48,107 bases of DNA from Bacillota bacterium (lineage in GTDB: Bacteria > Bacillota > Dehalobacteriia > UBA4068), in NCBI GenBank assembly GCA_030527285.1, contig JAUNBC010000003.1, forward strand, positions 1 to 48,107, written 5' to 3'. The translations under genes and the position numbers were made by a program. Positions 1 through 8,471 of the stretch are shown here, one piece after another. A model generated the notes under the pieces. That model was not told the origin of the DNA. It worked only from the letters and a program-made list of their open reading frames with translations, and ran no database searches. How positions within the stretch are numbered: the first letter of the stretch is position 1; each line of letters starts with the position of its first letter.

Positions 1-80
1 ATGAGGCGGCGCAGAATGAGGCGGCGCGGGAGCAAAGCGAGCCGGATGACGCCGGAGTAAGCCCTAACAAGGAGGGATAG
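1..80 (+). CDS. C-terminal tail of an upstream protein (partial)
   Basis: An open frame enters from the left edge and ends at TAG 78-80, one base before the next ATG. It encodes an acidic, Ala/Gln/Glu-rich tail (reading from base 3: EAAQNEAAREQSEPDD...). The Shine-Dalgarno of the next gene lies inside it, so the two genes are probably translationally coupled. In many Bacillota a P-II-like gene follows a DUF1538 membrane protein, so this could be the end of such a protein, but nothing visible proves it. An Arg-rich reading in another frame (stop at 58-60) is less protein-like. Confidence 0.4.
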   Translation, partial: EAAQNEAAREQSEPDDAGVSPNKEG

Positions 81-81
81 C

Positions 82-750
82 ATGGATGAGATGCGCTTTT
101 TGATCGCCGTGGTACGCCGCGAGCGCCATGAGGAGTATTTCTCCTTCTTCAAGCATTACGGGGCGCAGGCGGTATTCGCCATGCTCTGTCAAGGCACGGC
201 GCAGAAAAAGACTCTCGATTTGCTGGGTCTGGAAAGAAACGAGAAGATGATGCTGTGCTGTCTGGCTACCGCCGCTGACGCGGAGCTGCTGATGCGCCGG
301 CTGGTCTGGGATATGCGTATCGACGCGCCCAACGCCGGCATGGCGATCACGGTGGCGGTGCAGCAAATGGACAAGGCGGCGCAGGATATGCTCTGTCATA
401 AGGGGAATATCGAAAATTGCGAGGTGAATAAAATGAATCAGACCCCACATTCTTTGGTGATCGCGATCGCCGAGCACGGCTACTCGAATATGGTGATGGA
501 TGCGGCGCGCAGCGCCAATGCGCGCGGCGGTACTATCGTCCCCGCTCGCGGCACCGGCGCGCAGATGGCGTCCAAATTCTTCGGCGTCAGCATCACCGAT
601 GAAAAGGATCTGATCTATATCGTGGCCAAGCGGGACGATCGCGATAATATCATGCGCGCGATCAGCGAGCAGGCCGGCCGCGACAGCGCCGCGCGCGCCG
701 TGGTATTCGCCTTGCCGGTGGAGTCGGTGACCGGCCTATTCGATATGTAA
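82..750 (+). CDS. Tandem P-II-like regulatory protein
   Basis: This 222-residue protein appears to be two P-II-like ferredoxin-fold halves joined head to tail. The first covers about residues 1-100 and begins with a hydrophobic strand (MRFLIAVVRRE). The second covers about 122-222 and carries the typical GGTIVPARGTG stretch followed by a strand near DEKDLIYIVA. P-II proteins are cytosolic trimeric sensors that bind nucleotides or small ligands and control partner proteins, often transporters. The ATG at 82 is preceded by AAGGAGGG at good spacing. The upstream frame ends 1 bp earlier, so the pair is probably an operon. The ligand is unknown, and the conserved uridylylation tyrosine of GlnB cannot be identified by eye. 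Confidence 0.7.
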   Translation: MDEMRFLIAVVRRERHEEYFSFFKHYGAQAVFAMLCQGTAQKKTLDLLGLERNEKMMLCCLATAADAELLMRRLVWDMRIDAPNAGMAITVAVQQMDKAAQDMLCHKGNIENCEVNKMNQTPHSLVIAIAEHGYSNMVMDAARSANARGGTIVPARGTGAQMASKFFGVSITDEKDLIYIVAKRDDRDNIMRAISEQAGRDSAARAVVFALPVESVTGLFDM

Positions 751-820
751 CAGCGTGCATGGCGCGTGGCAATAGATACGTTGAACAGCTTTACTATAAT
801 AAATCACGGAGGGTAAAAAT

Positions 821-2035
821 ATGGGAATTATCAAGGCCATAGCCGGAGCGGCGGGCGGCGGTTTAGCCGATCAATGGCTGGACGTTTTCGAGTCGGACGC
901 GATGAGCGATACCACGGTGATGACGCAGGGCGTCAAGGTGCGTCAGGGCGATGAACGCAATCAGAACAAGAAGGGTACCGAGAATATCATCACCGACGGC
1001 TCGGTGATCCATGTGTATCCCAATCAGTTCATGATGCTGCTGGATGGCGGCAAGGTCGTCGATTATACGGCCGAGGAGGGTTATTACACCGTAGATAACA
1101 AGGCGATGCCCTCTTTGTTCAACGGCCAGTTTGGCGAGACGCTCAAGGAGGCCTTCCAGCGTATCAAATACGCCGGTACGCCTTCGCAGGCGCAGAAGGT
1201 GTTTTTCATCAATTTGCAGGAGATCAAGGGTATCAAATTCGGTACCAGAAATCCGCTGCAATACTTCGATAATTTCTACAACGCCGAGCTGTTCATGCGC
1301 GCGCATGGTAATTATTCGCTCAAGATCACCAATCCGCTGCTGTTCTTTGCCGAGGCCGTGCCCCGCGACGCGGTCAAGGTCGATATCGAGGATATCAATG
1401 AGCAGTATTTGGCCGAATTCTTAAACGCGCTGCAAGCCTCGATCAATCAAATGTCCGTCGACGGTATCCGCATTTCGCATTTGCCCTCCAGGAGCATGGA
1501 GCTGTCCAAATACATGGCGGAGGTGCTGGACGAGGACTGGAAGGCCAAGCGCGGCTTCGAGGTGCAAAACGTCGGTATCGCGTCCTTGTCCTACGACGAG
1601 GAATCGCAGAAGCTGATCAATATACGCAATCAGGGCGCGATGCTCTCCGATCCTTCGCTTAGAGAGGGCTATGTTCAAGGCGCGGTGGCGCGCGGCATCG
1701 AGTCCGCCGGCGCTAATGAAGGCGGAGCCGGCGCGATGGGCGCTTTCATGGGCGTGGGCATGGGTCTGAATGCCGGCGGCGGCTTTATGGGTGCGGCCTC
1801 AAACAGCAATATGCAGCAGATGCAGGCGCAGCAGCAGGCGGCGGCCGCCGCTCCTGCCGTACCCGCGGCTGACGCATGGACCTGCGCTTGCGGCGCGGCG
1901 GCCAGCGGCAATTTCTGCGCGGCCTGCGGCAAGCCGCGTCCGGCGGCTGTCGCGGCGGCCTTTTGCAGCAAATGCGGCGCCAAGCTGAGCGAGGGCAGCA
2001 AGTTCTGCGCGGCTTGCGGCGCTCCGGTGCAATAA
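821..2035 (+). CDS. SPFH-domain protein with C-terminal double zinc ribbon (YdjI-like)
   Basis: The protein has 404 residues. Residues about 1-310 form an SPFH/virion-core-like domain (VIHVYPNQFMMLLDGGKVV; later GFEVQNVGIASLSYDEES). A Gly/Ala/Gln-rich linker follows, then two CxxC zinc ribbons at about 352-404 (CACG...CAACG and CSKCG...CAACG). SPFH proteins assemble at membranes and organise envelope microdomains. It is the first gene of a three-gene set matching Bacillus ydjI, ydjG and ydjH. No PspA-like ydjF is present here. The ATG is preceded by a GGAGGG ribosome site. A TATAAT lies at 795-800, but no good -35 was seen. Confidence 0.8.
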   Translation: MGIIKAIAGAAGGGLADQWLDVFESDAMSDTTVMTQGVKVRQGDERNQNKKGTENIITDGSVIHVYPNQFMMLLDGGKVVDYTAEEGYYTVDNKAMPSLFNGQFGETLKEAFQRIKYAGTPSQAQKVFFINLQEIKGIKFGTRNPLQYFDNFYNAELFMRAHGNYSLKITNPLLFFAEAVPRDAVKVDIEDINEQYLAEFLNALQASINQMSVDGIRISHLPSRSMELSKYMAEVLDEDWKAKRGFEVQNVGIASLSYDEESQKLINIRNQGAMLSDPSLREGYVQGAVARGIESAGANEGGAGAMGAFMGVGMGLNAGGGFMGAASNSNMQQMQAQQQAAAAAPAVPAADAWTCACGAAASGNFCAACGKPRPAAVAAAFCSKCGAKLSEGSKFCAACGAPVQ

Positions 2036-2074
2036 AGCGCGATAGCCTTTTGTTGCCGAGGGAGGTGCGGATTT

Positions 2075-3130
2075 TTGGCAACGGTTTCTTTCAAATGCCC
2101 TAATTGCGGCGGGCCGACGACTTTCGATCCGGCCAAGCAGCTGTTCGATTGCGATTACTGCCGCTCCGAATTTGACGAGGCGACGCTGACCGCCTATGCC
2201 GGACGCATGGCGCAGCAAAGCGCGGCGCAGGCCGAGCAGGCGCAGGCCAGGGAGGATGCGGGCGAGCAGGTCGTCTATAATTGCCCGAGCTGCGGCGCTC
2301 AGATCGTCACCGACCCCACCACCGCCGCCACCTTTTGCTATTACTGTCACAGCCCCGTGGTGCTGACCGGACGGCTGGCGGCCAAATACCGCCCCGATCA
2401 GGTATTGCCCTTTACTATCGATCGCGAGCAGGCGGTGAACAGATTTCTTGACTGGACCAAGAAGTATAAATACGTGCCGCGCGATTTTTTCTCCGCCGAT
2501 CAGCTGGAGAAGATCTGCGGCGTCTATTATCCGTACTGGATGGCTGATTATCGCGGCGTCACGCATTTTGTCGGCGAAGGCACGCTGACGACCACGCGGC
2601 AGGAGGGCAGGTACAACGTTACCGATACCGCCTATTATCAGGTGGTGCGTGACGCGGAGGTCAAATACGATAACCTGGCGCGCCCCGCGCTGTCCAAGGC
2701 GGACCGCAAATTGGCCGACGGCGTGCATCCGTATAATATGGAGCAGGCGCGCGAGTTTTCGCCCGCCTATTTGTCCGGCTTTATGGCGGAGAAGCGCGAT
2801 ATCGAGGCCGAGCAGGTGCGCCCTGAGGTCGAACAAGAGATCGAGAATTATACGCTGAGCATGATCCGCGCCGGCGAGCGCTATTCGAGCCTCAACGGTC
2901 ATGCCGATACCGAATACACCGAGGTCAATTACAAATACTGTCTGCTGCCCGCTTGGGTGCTGACCTATAAAGGGCGCGACGGCCAGCTTTATTATTACGC
3001 GATGAACGGGCAGACCGGCCAGGTATGCGGCCGGCTGCCGATATCCAAGGGCAAGCTGTGGGCTAATACCGGCGTCGTCTTTGCCGTGGCCGCTGCGCTG
3101 CTGCTGGTTGGGGGGTGGCTGCTGTTTTAG
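2075..3130 (+). CDS. TFIIB-type zinc-ribbon membrane protein (YdjG-like)
   Basis: The protein has 351 residues and starts at TTG 2075 with GGGAGG nine bases upstream. Two N-terminal zinc ribbons are visible: CPNCGGPTTFDPAKQLFDC...C at about residues 8-27 and CPSCGAQ...FCYYC at about 68-92. A middle domain contains repeated Tyr-rich segments (YYPYWMADYRG; VNYKYCLLPAWVLTY). The last ~20 residues are a single hydrophobic helix (VVFAVAAALLLVGGWLLF), so it is probably a tail-anchored membrane protein. It lies between the SPFH and TPM genes and overlaps the latter by 16 bp, which indicates one operon. Its role is inferred to be envelope-stress or membrane organisation with its SPFH partner. Confidence 0.75.
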   Translation: MATVSFKCPNCGGPTTFDPAKQLFDCDYCRSEFDEATLTAYAGRMAQQSAAQAEQAQAREDAGEQVVYNCPSCGAQIVTDPTTAATFCYYCHSPVVLTGRLAAKYRPDQVLPFTIDREQAVNRFLDWTKKYKYVPRDFFSADQLEKICGVYYPYWMADYRGVTHFVGEGTLTTTRQEGRYNVTDTAYYQVVRDAEVKYDNLARPALSKADRKLADGVHPYNMEQAREFSPAYLSGFMAEKRDIEAEQVRPEVEQEIENYTLSMIRAGERYSSLNGHADTEYTEVNYKYCLLPAWVLTYKGRDGQLYYYAMNGQTGQVCGRLPISKGKLWANTGVVFAVAAALLLVGGWLLF

Positions 3131-3945
3131 TCAAAAAAGCAGGCCGCCTGTTGCTGGCGGTGATGGCGCTGCTCGCCTTGTGCGCTCCGACGGCGCTGGC
3201 TTATGAGCAGCGGGTATTCGATCAGGCCGCGCTCTTTTCCACGGAGCAAATGATCGCGCTCGAGGAGCAGATCGACGCGCTGCGCGCTGCCTGGGATATG
3301 GACTTCGTGATCGTCACTACCAATGACGCCGGCGGTAAAACGGCTTTGGCTTATGCCGACGATTTCTATGACTATGCGCCGGATGGCAGCGTGGGTTATT
3401 TTGGCCATGGCGAGGGCGACGACGGCTGCCTGTTCCTCATCGACATGGACAATCGTGAGCTGGCCATCTCCACCTACGGCGCGCTCATGCCCTATCTGAC
3501 CGACTACCGGCGCGAGGCCTTGTTCGACGATATCTACGGCTATGCCGCAGACGGCGATTATGCGCAATGCGCCTCCGCCTTCCTCAGCGGCATGGAAGGC
3601 TATTTGCAGGCCGGAGTGCCGGATAATCAGTATTACGCCGAGCCGGAGGAAAAGGAGCTGACCGCCGCCGAGGGCGGCATAGCTGCTTTGGTCGCGGCGG
3701 CGGCGAGCCTGTTCAATCAGGGACGCATCCGCCGCAAGTATAATCTCAAAGAGCGCCGCTACTCCTATAACCTCACCAATTACGCCAGGCTTAATATGCT
3801 CAACAATACCGATACGCATTTGCGCACCAGCACCAGCCGTCAGCGCATCGCCGAGCCGGGCGGCGGCGGTTTTGATAGCGGCCGCACTTCGACTCATCGC
3901 TCGTCGAGCGGGCGCATCCACGGCGGCGGCAGCCGCAGGTTTTAG
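3115..3945 (+). CDS. TPM-domain secreted/membrane protein (YdjH-like)
   Basis: The protein has 276 residues. A signal peptide or N-terminal membrane segment (about residues 8-29, LLLAVMALLALCAPTALA) precedes a TPM_phosphatase domain at about 32-165 (VFDQAALFSTEQMIALEEQ; DFVIVTTNDAGG; DMDNRELAISTYG). A second hydrophobic stretch lies near 190-203, followed by a basic segment. The C-terminus is Gly/Ser-rich (RSSSGRIHGGGSRRF), as in many TPM proteins. The GTG start at 3115 lies inside the preceding gene. The TPM fold is associated with membrane-protein quality control and, in other lineages, photosystem assembly. A phosphatase activity is not demonstrable from sequence. Confidence 0.8.
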   Translation: MAAVLVKKAGRLLLAVMALLALCAPTALAYEQRVFDQAALFSTEQMIALEEQIDALRAAWDMDFVIVTTNDAGGKTALAYADDFYDYAPDGSVGYFGHGEGDDGCLFLIDMDNRELAISTYGALMPYLTDYRREALFDDIYGYAADGDYAQCASAFLSGMEGYLQAGVPDNQYYAEPEEKELTAAEGGIAALVAAAASLFNQGRIRRKYNLKERRYSYNLTNYARLNMLNNTDTHLRTSTSRQRIAEPGGGGFDSGRTSTHRSSSGRIHGGGSRRF

Positions 3946-3977
3946 CCGCAGAGCATCATTCGGGCAATAATATAAGA

Positions 3978-4010
3978 ACGGCTCCGGCCTAAATACCGCG
4001 AGCCGTTTTT
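3978..4010 (+). terminator. Intrinsic terminator after the ydjI/G/H-like operon
   Basis: ACGGCTC (3978-3984) pairs with GAGCCGT (4000-4006), with an inner CGG/CCG pair, and TTTTT follows to 4010. Confidence 0.85.
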
Positions 4011-4031
4011 ATTGTGGTGAAAAGATTTTAT

Positions 4032-4060
4032 TTGTCGCGGTGGTAAAAATATAGTATAAT
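4032..4060 (+). promoter_or_regulatory. SigA-type promoter for trmK operon
   Basis: TTGTCG (4032-4037) and a perfect TATAAT (4055-4060) are separated by 17 bp, and trmK starts 40 bp downstream. Confidence 0.7.
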
Positions 4061-4099
4061 AAATAACAACGCGTGGCGATAAAAGGGTAGAGACGGATT

Positions 4100-4816
4100 A
4101 TGCAGATCAAATTGGACAGCAGACTGATGGCGGCGGCGGAGCTGGTTTTGCCGGACAAGCCGGCTGCCGATATCGGTACCGATCATAGCTATTTGCCGGT
4201 GTATCTGGTGGTCAACGGCATTTGTCCGCGCGTGATCGCCACCGACAAATCACGCGGCTCCTTTCAAAAGGCGCAGCAGCTGGTGGAATTGCTGTCATTG
4301 GAGCATCAGATCGACGTGCGTTTGGGCGACGGGCTGGAGCCGCTGCAACCGCAGGAGGCCGCGACCATTATCATCTCCGGCATGGGCGGGCATCTGATCA
4401 AGGATATATTAGCCGCGTCGCCGCATATCACCGCCGGCTGCCGGCGGCTGGTATTGCAGCCGCAAAAGCATATTGCGATGCTGCGTCAATGGCTGGCTGC
4501 TAACGACTGGCGCATCGTCGCCGAGCAGATCGCCTTTGACAACGGTTTCTACTATGAGCTGTTGGCTGCCGAGCATGGGCAGATGACGCTGAGCGAGGAC
4601 GAGGCGGTATTCGGGCCGCTGCTGCTGCGCGACCCGCATCCGCTGTTCGGGCAGTATCTTCGCGCCAAGCTGGCCGATCTGCATACGCTGATCGAGCAAT
4701 TACAGGAAGCGCCCAGCACCGACGCCAAGCAGCGCCTGCAGACGCTGCAGGTGCTGACCGATAAAATCGAACGCATACTGCGCGAGGAAGTAAACGATGA
4801 GGTGAAAAAATGCTAA
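4100..4816 (+). CDS. trmK: tRNA (adenine-22-N1)-methyltransferase TrmK
   Basis: This 238-residue class I SAM-dependent methyltransferase methylates N1 of A22 in tRNA. The SAM-binding motif is ADIGTDHSYLPVYLV (about residues 24-38). The family-typical IISGMGGHLIKDIL and LVLQPQKH follow at about 90-104 and 115-122. A C-terminal helical segment (about 180-238) would contact tRNA. The length fits the family. The stop overlaps the start of the next gene by 7 bp, and the unit has its own promoter. In many Bacillota trmK is followed by a Nif3-like gene. Here that gene is absent and the zinc-ribbon gene follows directly. Confidence 0.9.
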   Translation: MQIKLDSRLMAAAELVLPDKPAADIGTDHSYLPVYLVVNGICPRVIATDKSRGSFQKAQQLVELLSLEHQIDVRLGDGLEPLQPQEAATIIISGMGGHLIKDILAASPHITAGCRRLVLQPQKHIAMLRQWLAANDWRIVAEQIAFDNGFYYELLAAEHGQMTLSEDEAVFGPLLLRDPHPLFGQYLRAKLADLHTLIEQLQEAPSTDAKQRLQTLQVLTDKIERILREEVNDEVKKC

Positions 4817-5520
4817 AGCTGTTATTCCAACTGCAAAGCATCGAGGCGGCGGAGAGAGCCGTGCATAATGAAAAGAAAAATTCCGCCGAGTACCAGCGTT
4901 TATGCGCCTTAAAGGCTGATTTTGAGCGCGAAAAGCATGAATGGCAGGAGCTCAATGAGCAGATCGCGCAGATAGAGCAGGCGTTGTTCGCCTATCCGGC
5001 GCTGATCAAGGAGCTGCGCGAGAAATGCGAGGCCGAGAAACAGGCCATCTATGACGGCTCTATCAATTCGACCAAGGAATTGGATGCGCGTCAGTCGCAG
5101 GCGGCGGCGCATGAGCAAAAGCTGGCCGAGGCCGAGCAGGAGGCCGCCGGCCTTGGCGAGAAAAAGGCTGCGCTCGATGCGCGGCAGGCCGAGTTGAAAC
5201 AGCAGATGGAGGGCGTGTACCAGCAATTCATGCAGACCAAAGAGCAATTCCAGCAGCGTCAGGCGCAATGGCAGGCGCATGAGCGAAAGCTGGCCGAACA
5301 AAAGGCGGCGCTGGTCAAGGATATCGACCCTGACAGCTTGAGCTGGTTCGAGCAGAATCGCGACAAATTTCATGGCAGCCCGGTGGCGCGGCTCGACGCC
5401 AAGCACGTATGCTCCGGCTGCCGCACCATCGTCCCGCCGGTCACTTATAAGCGCACCGTGCTGGGGCAAAAGACTTTTTGCGAGAAATGCAGCCGTATCC
5501 TGTTCGTCGACGGCGATTAA
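4810..5520 (+). CDS. C4-type zinc-ribbon coiled-coil protein (COG1579-like)
   Basis: The protein has 236 residues. Residues about 1-185 are a nearly uninterrupted Glu/Gln/Ala-rich coiled coil. Residues about 197-236 form a zinc ribbon (CSGCRTIVPP...CEKCSRILF). Proteins of this family are nucleic-acid or ribosome-associated helical hairpins and often sit between trmK and rnpB in Bacillota, exactly as here. The ATG at 4810 overlaps the trmK end, so it is co-translated. Its precise biochemical role cannot be read from the sequence. Confidence 0.8.
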   Translation: MLKLLFQLQSIEAAERAVHNEKKNSAEYQRLCALKADFEREKHEWQELNEQIAQIEQALFAYPALIKELREKCEAEKQAIYDGSINSTKELDARQSQAAAHEQKLAEAEQEAAGLGEKKAALDARQAELKQQMEGVYQQFMQTKEQFQQRQAQWQAHERKLAEQKAALVKDIDPDSLSWFEQNRDKFHGSPVARLDAKHVCSGCRTIVPPVTYKRTVLGQKTFCEKCSRILFVDGD

Positions 5521-5529
5521 CAGCGCGAG

Positions 5530-5873
5530 AAACGATCGAGTAAGTCGGATGAACGCGGGTAGCGATACCTGAGGAAAGTCCGGGCTCCGCAGGGCAAGGA
5601 TGCCGGCTAACGGCCGGTGAGGGCGACCTTAAGGATAGTGCCACAGAAATAAACCGCCGCGAGGCGACTCGCGGTAAGGGTGCAACGGTGCGGTAAGAGC
5701 GCACCGGCGGGCGGGAGACCGCCCGGCCAGGTAAACCCCATCCGGAGCAAGGCCGTATGGCAGCTATGGGCGGCCCGTCCGCTGCTTTGGCCGCTGGATT
5801 TGACCGGCGACGGTCAAACAAGACAGATGTTCATCTATTACAGAACCCGGCTTATAGATTTGCTCGATCGTTT
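5530..5873 (+). ncRNA. rnpB: RNase P RNA (type A)
   Basis: This is the catalytic RNA that removes tRNA 5' leaders. Helix P1 is a perfect pair: CGATCGAG at 5533-5540 with CTCGATCG at 5863-5870, extended by AAA/TTT. Universally conserved blocks are present: GAGGAAAGTCCGGGC at 5571-5585 (P4 5' strand), CCACAGAAA at 5641-5649, GGTGCGGTAAGAGCGCACCG near 5688-5707, and AGACAGATG...ACAGAACCCGGCTTAT at 5821-5855 (P4 3' strand region). At about 344 nt it is a normal size. A long plus-strand open frame running through the 3' half from 5680 is not coding. The ends are approximate, placed at P1. Confidence 0.95.
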
Positions 5874-5904
5874 TTCATATACCAATGCTTGCGGAGGATT
5901 TTAC

Positions 5905-6279
5905 ATGGGCGAGATGCAGGAACTGTTTGCCAAAATGGGCGAATATGTGAAGATGGACAGCGAATTGCCGCTGCCCGAATTCAGCGCATATTATCAGCGG
6001 GTGATGGCTCATTTGATGGCTGACTATCAGAATATGGATACCGATCAGTTAGTGCAGGCCAAGGGTATCACGATGATCATGGCCGCCAACGCCAAGCTGC
6101 GCGCGCTGAAAAAAGACGGCGACCGCAAAAAGTACGCCAAGATCGCCGACAAGGCCGACTTTTGGCAGGATGCGATCAAGGCGCGCCTGCTCAAGGATGG
6201 CATGACGGCGGAGGAGCTGGATGATAGAGTAGAGAAGCTGTGGGCCGAGGAAGCGCCGGCCGGCACGGACGCGGAATAA
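5905..6279 (+). CDS. Small helical protein of unknown function
   Basis: This is a 124-residue, charged and mostly helical protein with no signal peptide or Cys motif. The ATG at 5905 has GGAGG at 5893-5897. This start is preferred over an upstream in-frame ATG at 5680 because that one lies inside rnpB. Recognisable stretches are MGEMQELFAKMGEYVKMDSE and a Lys-rich KKDGDRKKYAKIADKADF. The stop TAA overlaps the trmB ATG (TAATG), so the two are translationally coupled. I do not recognise the family. Its position between rnpB and trmB suggests a link to RNA metabolism, but that is only context. Confidence 0.75.
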   Translation: MGEMQELFAKMGEYVKMDSELPLPEFSAYYQRVMAHLMADYQNMDTDQLVQAKGITMIMAANAKLRALKKDGDRKKYAKIADKADFWQDAIKARLLKDGMTAEELDDRVEKLWAEEAPAGTDAE

Positions 6280-6911
6280 TGCGGCTCAGACATGACGCGG
6301 CGGCCGAGGGCTTGATACGCGCCTCCGCGCTGGTGTACGATCAGCGCGAGGCCGAGGCCAATCGCGGACGCTGGCGGCAACTGCTGGGCGGGGGCAAAAG
6401 CCTGCATTTGGAGATCGGCATGGGGCGGGGGCGCTTTATCATCGCCTCCGCTGTTGCGTATCCCGATATCGCCTTCATCGGCTTGGAATTGCGCGCGGAG
6501 ATGCTGATGCAGGCCTTGCGGCGGCTGGACGGCGCAGAGCCGGACAATCTGCGCTTGCTGTGGAGCAATGCCGATTATTTGGCCGAGCTGTTTGACGAGC
6601 GGGAGCTGGATCGCATCTATCTGAATTTTCCCGACCCCTGGCCAAAAAGCCGCCATGCCAAGCGGCGGCTGACCGCGCCCAGATATCTTGAGCTGTACCG
6701 CCGCCTGCTGCGTCCCGGCGGCGAATTGTCGTTAAAAACGGATAACCGCGAATTGTTCGAGTTCTCATTGGCTAATTTCCGCGATAACGGCTGGTTGCAA
6801 GCGGACGTCGATTTCGCTCTGCCGCTGGCCAAAAGCGGCCTGCTCAGCGAATACGAAATGCGTTATCGCCGCCGCGAGCAGCCCATATTCTATACGCTGC
6901 AGCATATTTAA
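6279..6911 (+). CDS. trmB: tRNA (guanine-46-N7)-methyltransferase TrmB
   Basis: This 210-residue SAM-dependent enzyme forms m7G46 in the tRNA variable loop. The start at 6279 gives the family N-terminus MRLRHDAAAEGLI. The SAM motif is LEIGMGRGRFI at about residues 39-49. The catalytic/tRNA-binding signature NFPDPWPKSRHAKRRL is at about 112-127, and LKTDNRELFEFS is near 150. The length is typical. It overlaps the previous stop by 1 bp and is followed 21 bp later by thrC. Confidence 0.93.
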   Translation: MRLRHDAAAEGLIRASALVYDQREAEANRGRWRQLLGGGKSLHLEIGMGRGRFIIASAVAYPDIAFIGLELRAEMLMQALRRLDGAEPDNLRLLWSNADYLAELFDERELDRIYLNFPDPWPKSRHAKRRLTAPRYLELYRRLLRPGGELSLKTDNRELFEFSLANFRDNGWLQADVDFALPLAKSGLLSEYEMRYRRREQPIFYTLQHI

Positions 6912-6932
6912 CAGGCGGCGGAAGGAGGCAAT

Positions 6933-8399
6933 ATGCAGTATATTTCCACACGCGGACAAGCGCCGCCGGTCACGGCCGCGCAAGCGATTTTAAGCGGCAT
7001 CGCCGCTGACGGCGGCCTGTATGTGCCGCAAACGCTGCCGGGCTATATGCCGGCGGAGCTGGCGCAGCTCGATTACGCGGAGCTGGCCGAGCGTATCTTC
7101 GCGCTGTATCTTGACGACTTCAGCGCGGCGGAGATCGCCGACATCGTCAGCGGCGCGTACAGCGCGGCAAATTTCCCGCGCGGCGCGGTGCGGCTGGCGG
7201 AGATCGGCGACATGACGCTGCTCGAATTATGGCATGGGCCGACAGCCGCGTTCAAGGATTTGGCGCTGCAAGCGCTGCCGCGGCTGTTGTCGGCGGCGCT
7301 GGGCAAGCAGCAGGGCGACAGCGAGCTGGTGATACTGGTAGCCACCTCCGGCGATACCGGCAAGGCGGCGCTGGAAGGCTTTGCCGGCGTGCCGCATACG
7401 CGCATCCTCGTCTTTTATCCCGAAGGCGGGGTCAGCCGCGTGCAGGAGCTGCAAATGCTTAGCGGCGGCGGCGCTAATACCAATGCCGTAGCGCTGGGCG
7501 GCAATTTCGACGACTGCCAAAACGGCGTCAAGGCGCTGTTCGGCGACGAGGAATTGCGGCGCGCGCTCAAGCAGGCGGGCAAGAGCTTTTCCTCGGCCAA
7601 TTCGATCAACTGGGGACGGCTGCTGCCGCAGATCGTCTATTACTATTACGCCTATGGGCAAATGCTGCGCAGCGGGCGCATCAGCGCGGGCGAAGCTATC
7701 GACGTGGCCGTGCCCACCGGCAATTTCGGCAATATTCTTGCCGCGTGGTATGCGCGGAAAATGGGTCTGCCGATACGCAAGCTGATCTGCGCGTCCAATG
7801 AGAATAACGTGCTGACCGACGCCCTGGAGCGCGGCCTGTATGACCGCGAGCGACCCTTCTACCGCACCAGCAGCCCGTCGATGGATATACTGATATCGAG
7901 CAATTTTGAGCGTTTCGTCTTCGACGTTTCCGGTAATGACGCGGCCTATACCGCCGCCGCTTTTGCGCAATTGCGGCGGCAGGGCAGTTTTGTCCTCGAT
8001 CGGGCGCTGCGCCATGTTTACGCCGAGGCGATGTGCGGCGGCTACGCCGCTCAGGCGCAGGCGCATGCGGCGATCGCCGAGGTATTTGCCCGCTACGGCT
8101 ATGTGCTGGATCCGCATACGGCGGTCGGCTGGTCGGTGGTCGGGCGTTTGCGCGAGCCGGGGCGGCCGCTGCTGCTGGCCTCCACCGCCAGCCCTTATAA
8201 ATTTCCGGCGGCGGTGCTGGGCGCTTTGGGCGAGGAAATAGGCAGCGGCGATGAGCTGAGCCTGTTGCGGCGGTTGGCGGCCAAGACCGCTACCGAGCCG
8301 CCGGCGTCCCTGGCGGCGCTGGAGCATTTGCCGCGCCGTCCGCGCATCGGCTGCCAGATCGGGCAGATGCGCGAGCTGGTCAGCGAGCTGTGCCTGTAA
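6933..8399 (+). CDS. thrC: Threonine synthase
   Basis: This 488-residue PLP enzyme converts O-phosphohomoserine to threonine. The N-terminus MQYISTRGQAPPVTAAQAIL is typical of the long (class I) form. The PLP lysine lies in WHGPTAAFKDLALQ (about residues 103-116), and the phosphate/PLP cradle is ATSGDTGKAALEGF. SFSSANSINWGRLLPQIVYY and AVPTGNFGN are also family landmarks. The ribosome site GGAAGGAGG precedes the ATG. No other thr genes are nearby, so it appears to ride in an RNA-modification operon. Confidence 0.93.
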   Translation: MQYISTRGQAPPVTAAQAILSGIAADGGLYVPQTLPGYMPAELAQLDYAELAERIFALYLDDFSAAEIADIVSGAYSAANFPRGAVRLAEIGDMTLLELWHGPTAAFKDLALQALPRLLSAALGKQQGDSELVILVATSGDTGKAALEGFAGVPHTRILVFYPEGGVSRVQELQMLSGGGANTNAVALGGNFDDCQNGVKALFGDEELRRALKQAGKSFSSANSINWGRLLPQIVYYYYAYGQMLRSGRISAGEAIDVAVPTGNFGNILAAWYARKMGLPIRKLICASNENNVLTDALERGLYDRERPFYRTSSPSMDILISSNFERFVFDVSGNDAAYTAAAFAQLRRQGSFVLDRALRHVYAEAMCGGYAAQAQAHAAIAEVFARYGYVLDPHTAVGWSVVGRLREPGRPLLLASTASPYKFPAAVLGALGEEIGSGDELSLLRRLAAKTATEPPASLAALEHLPRRPRIGCQIGQMRELVSELCL

Positions 8400-8471
8400 C
8401 GGCGCGGGGACGCGGCGCGGCGGCCAACGGATATGAAGTATGATAACGCTTGGTTCAAGGAGTAAACGGGC

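Noticed and set aside
5680..5904. Open reading frame extending the 5905 gene upstream through rnpB
   Set aside because: It lies within the conserved 3' half of RNase P RNA, and a proper ribosome site precedes the ATG at 5905.
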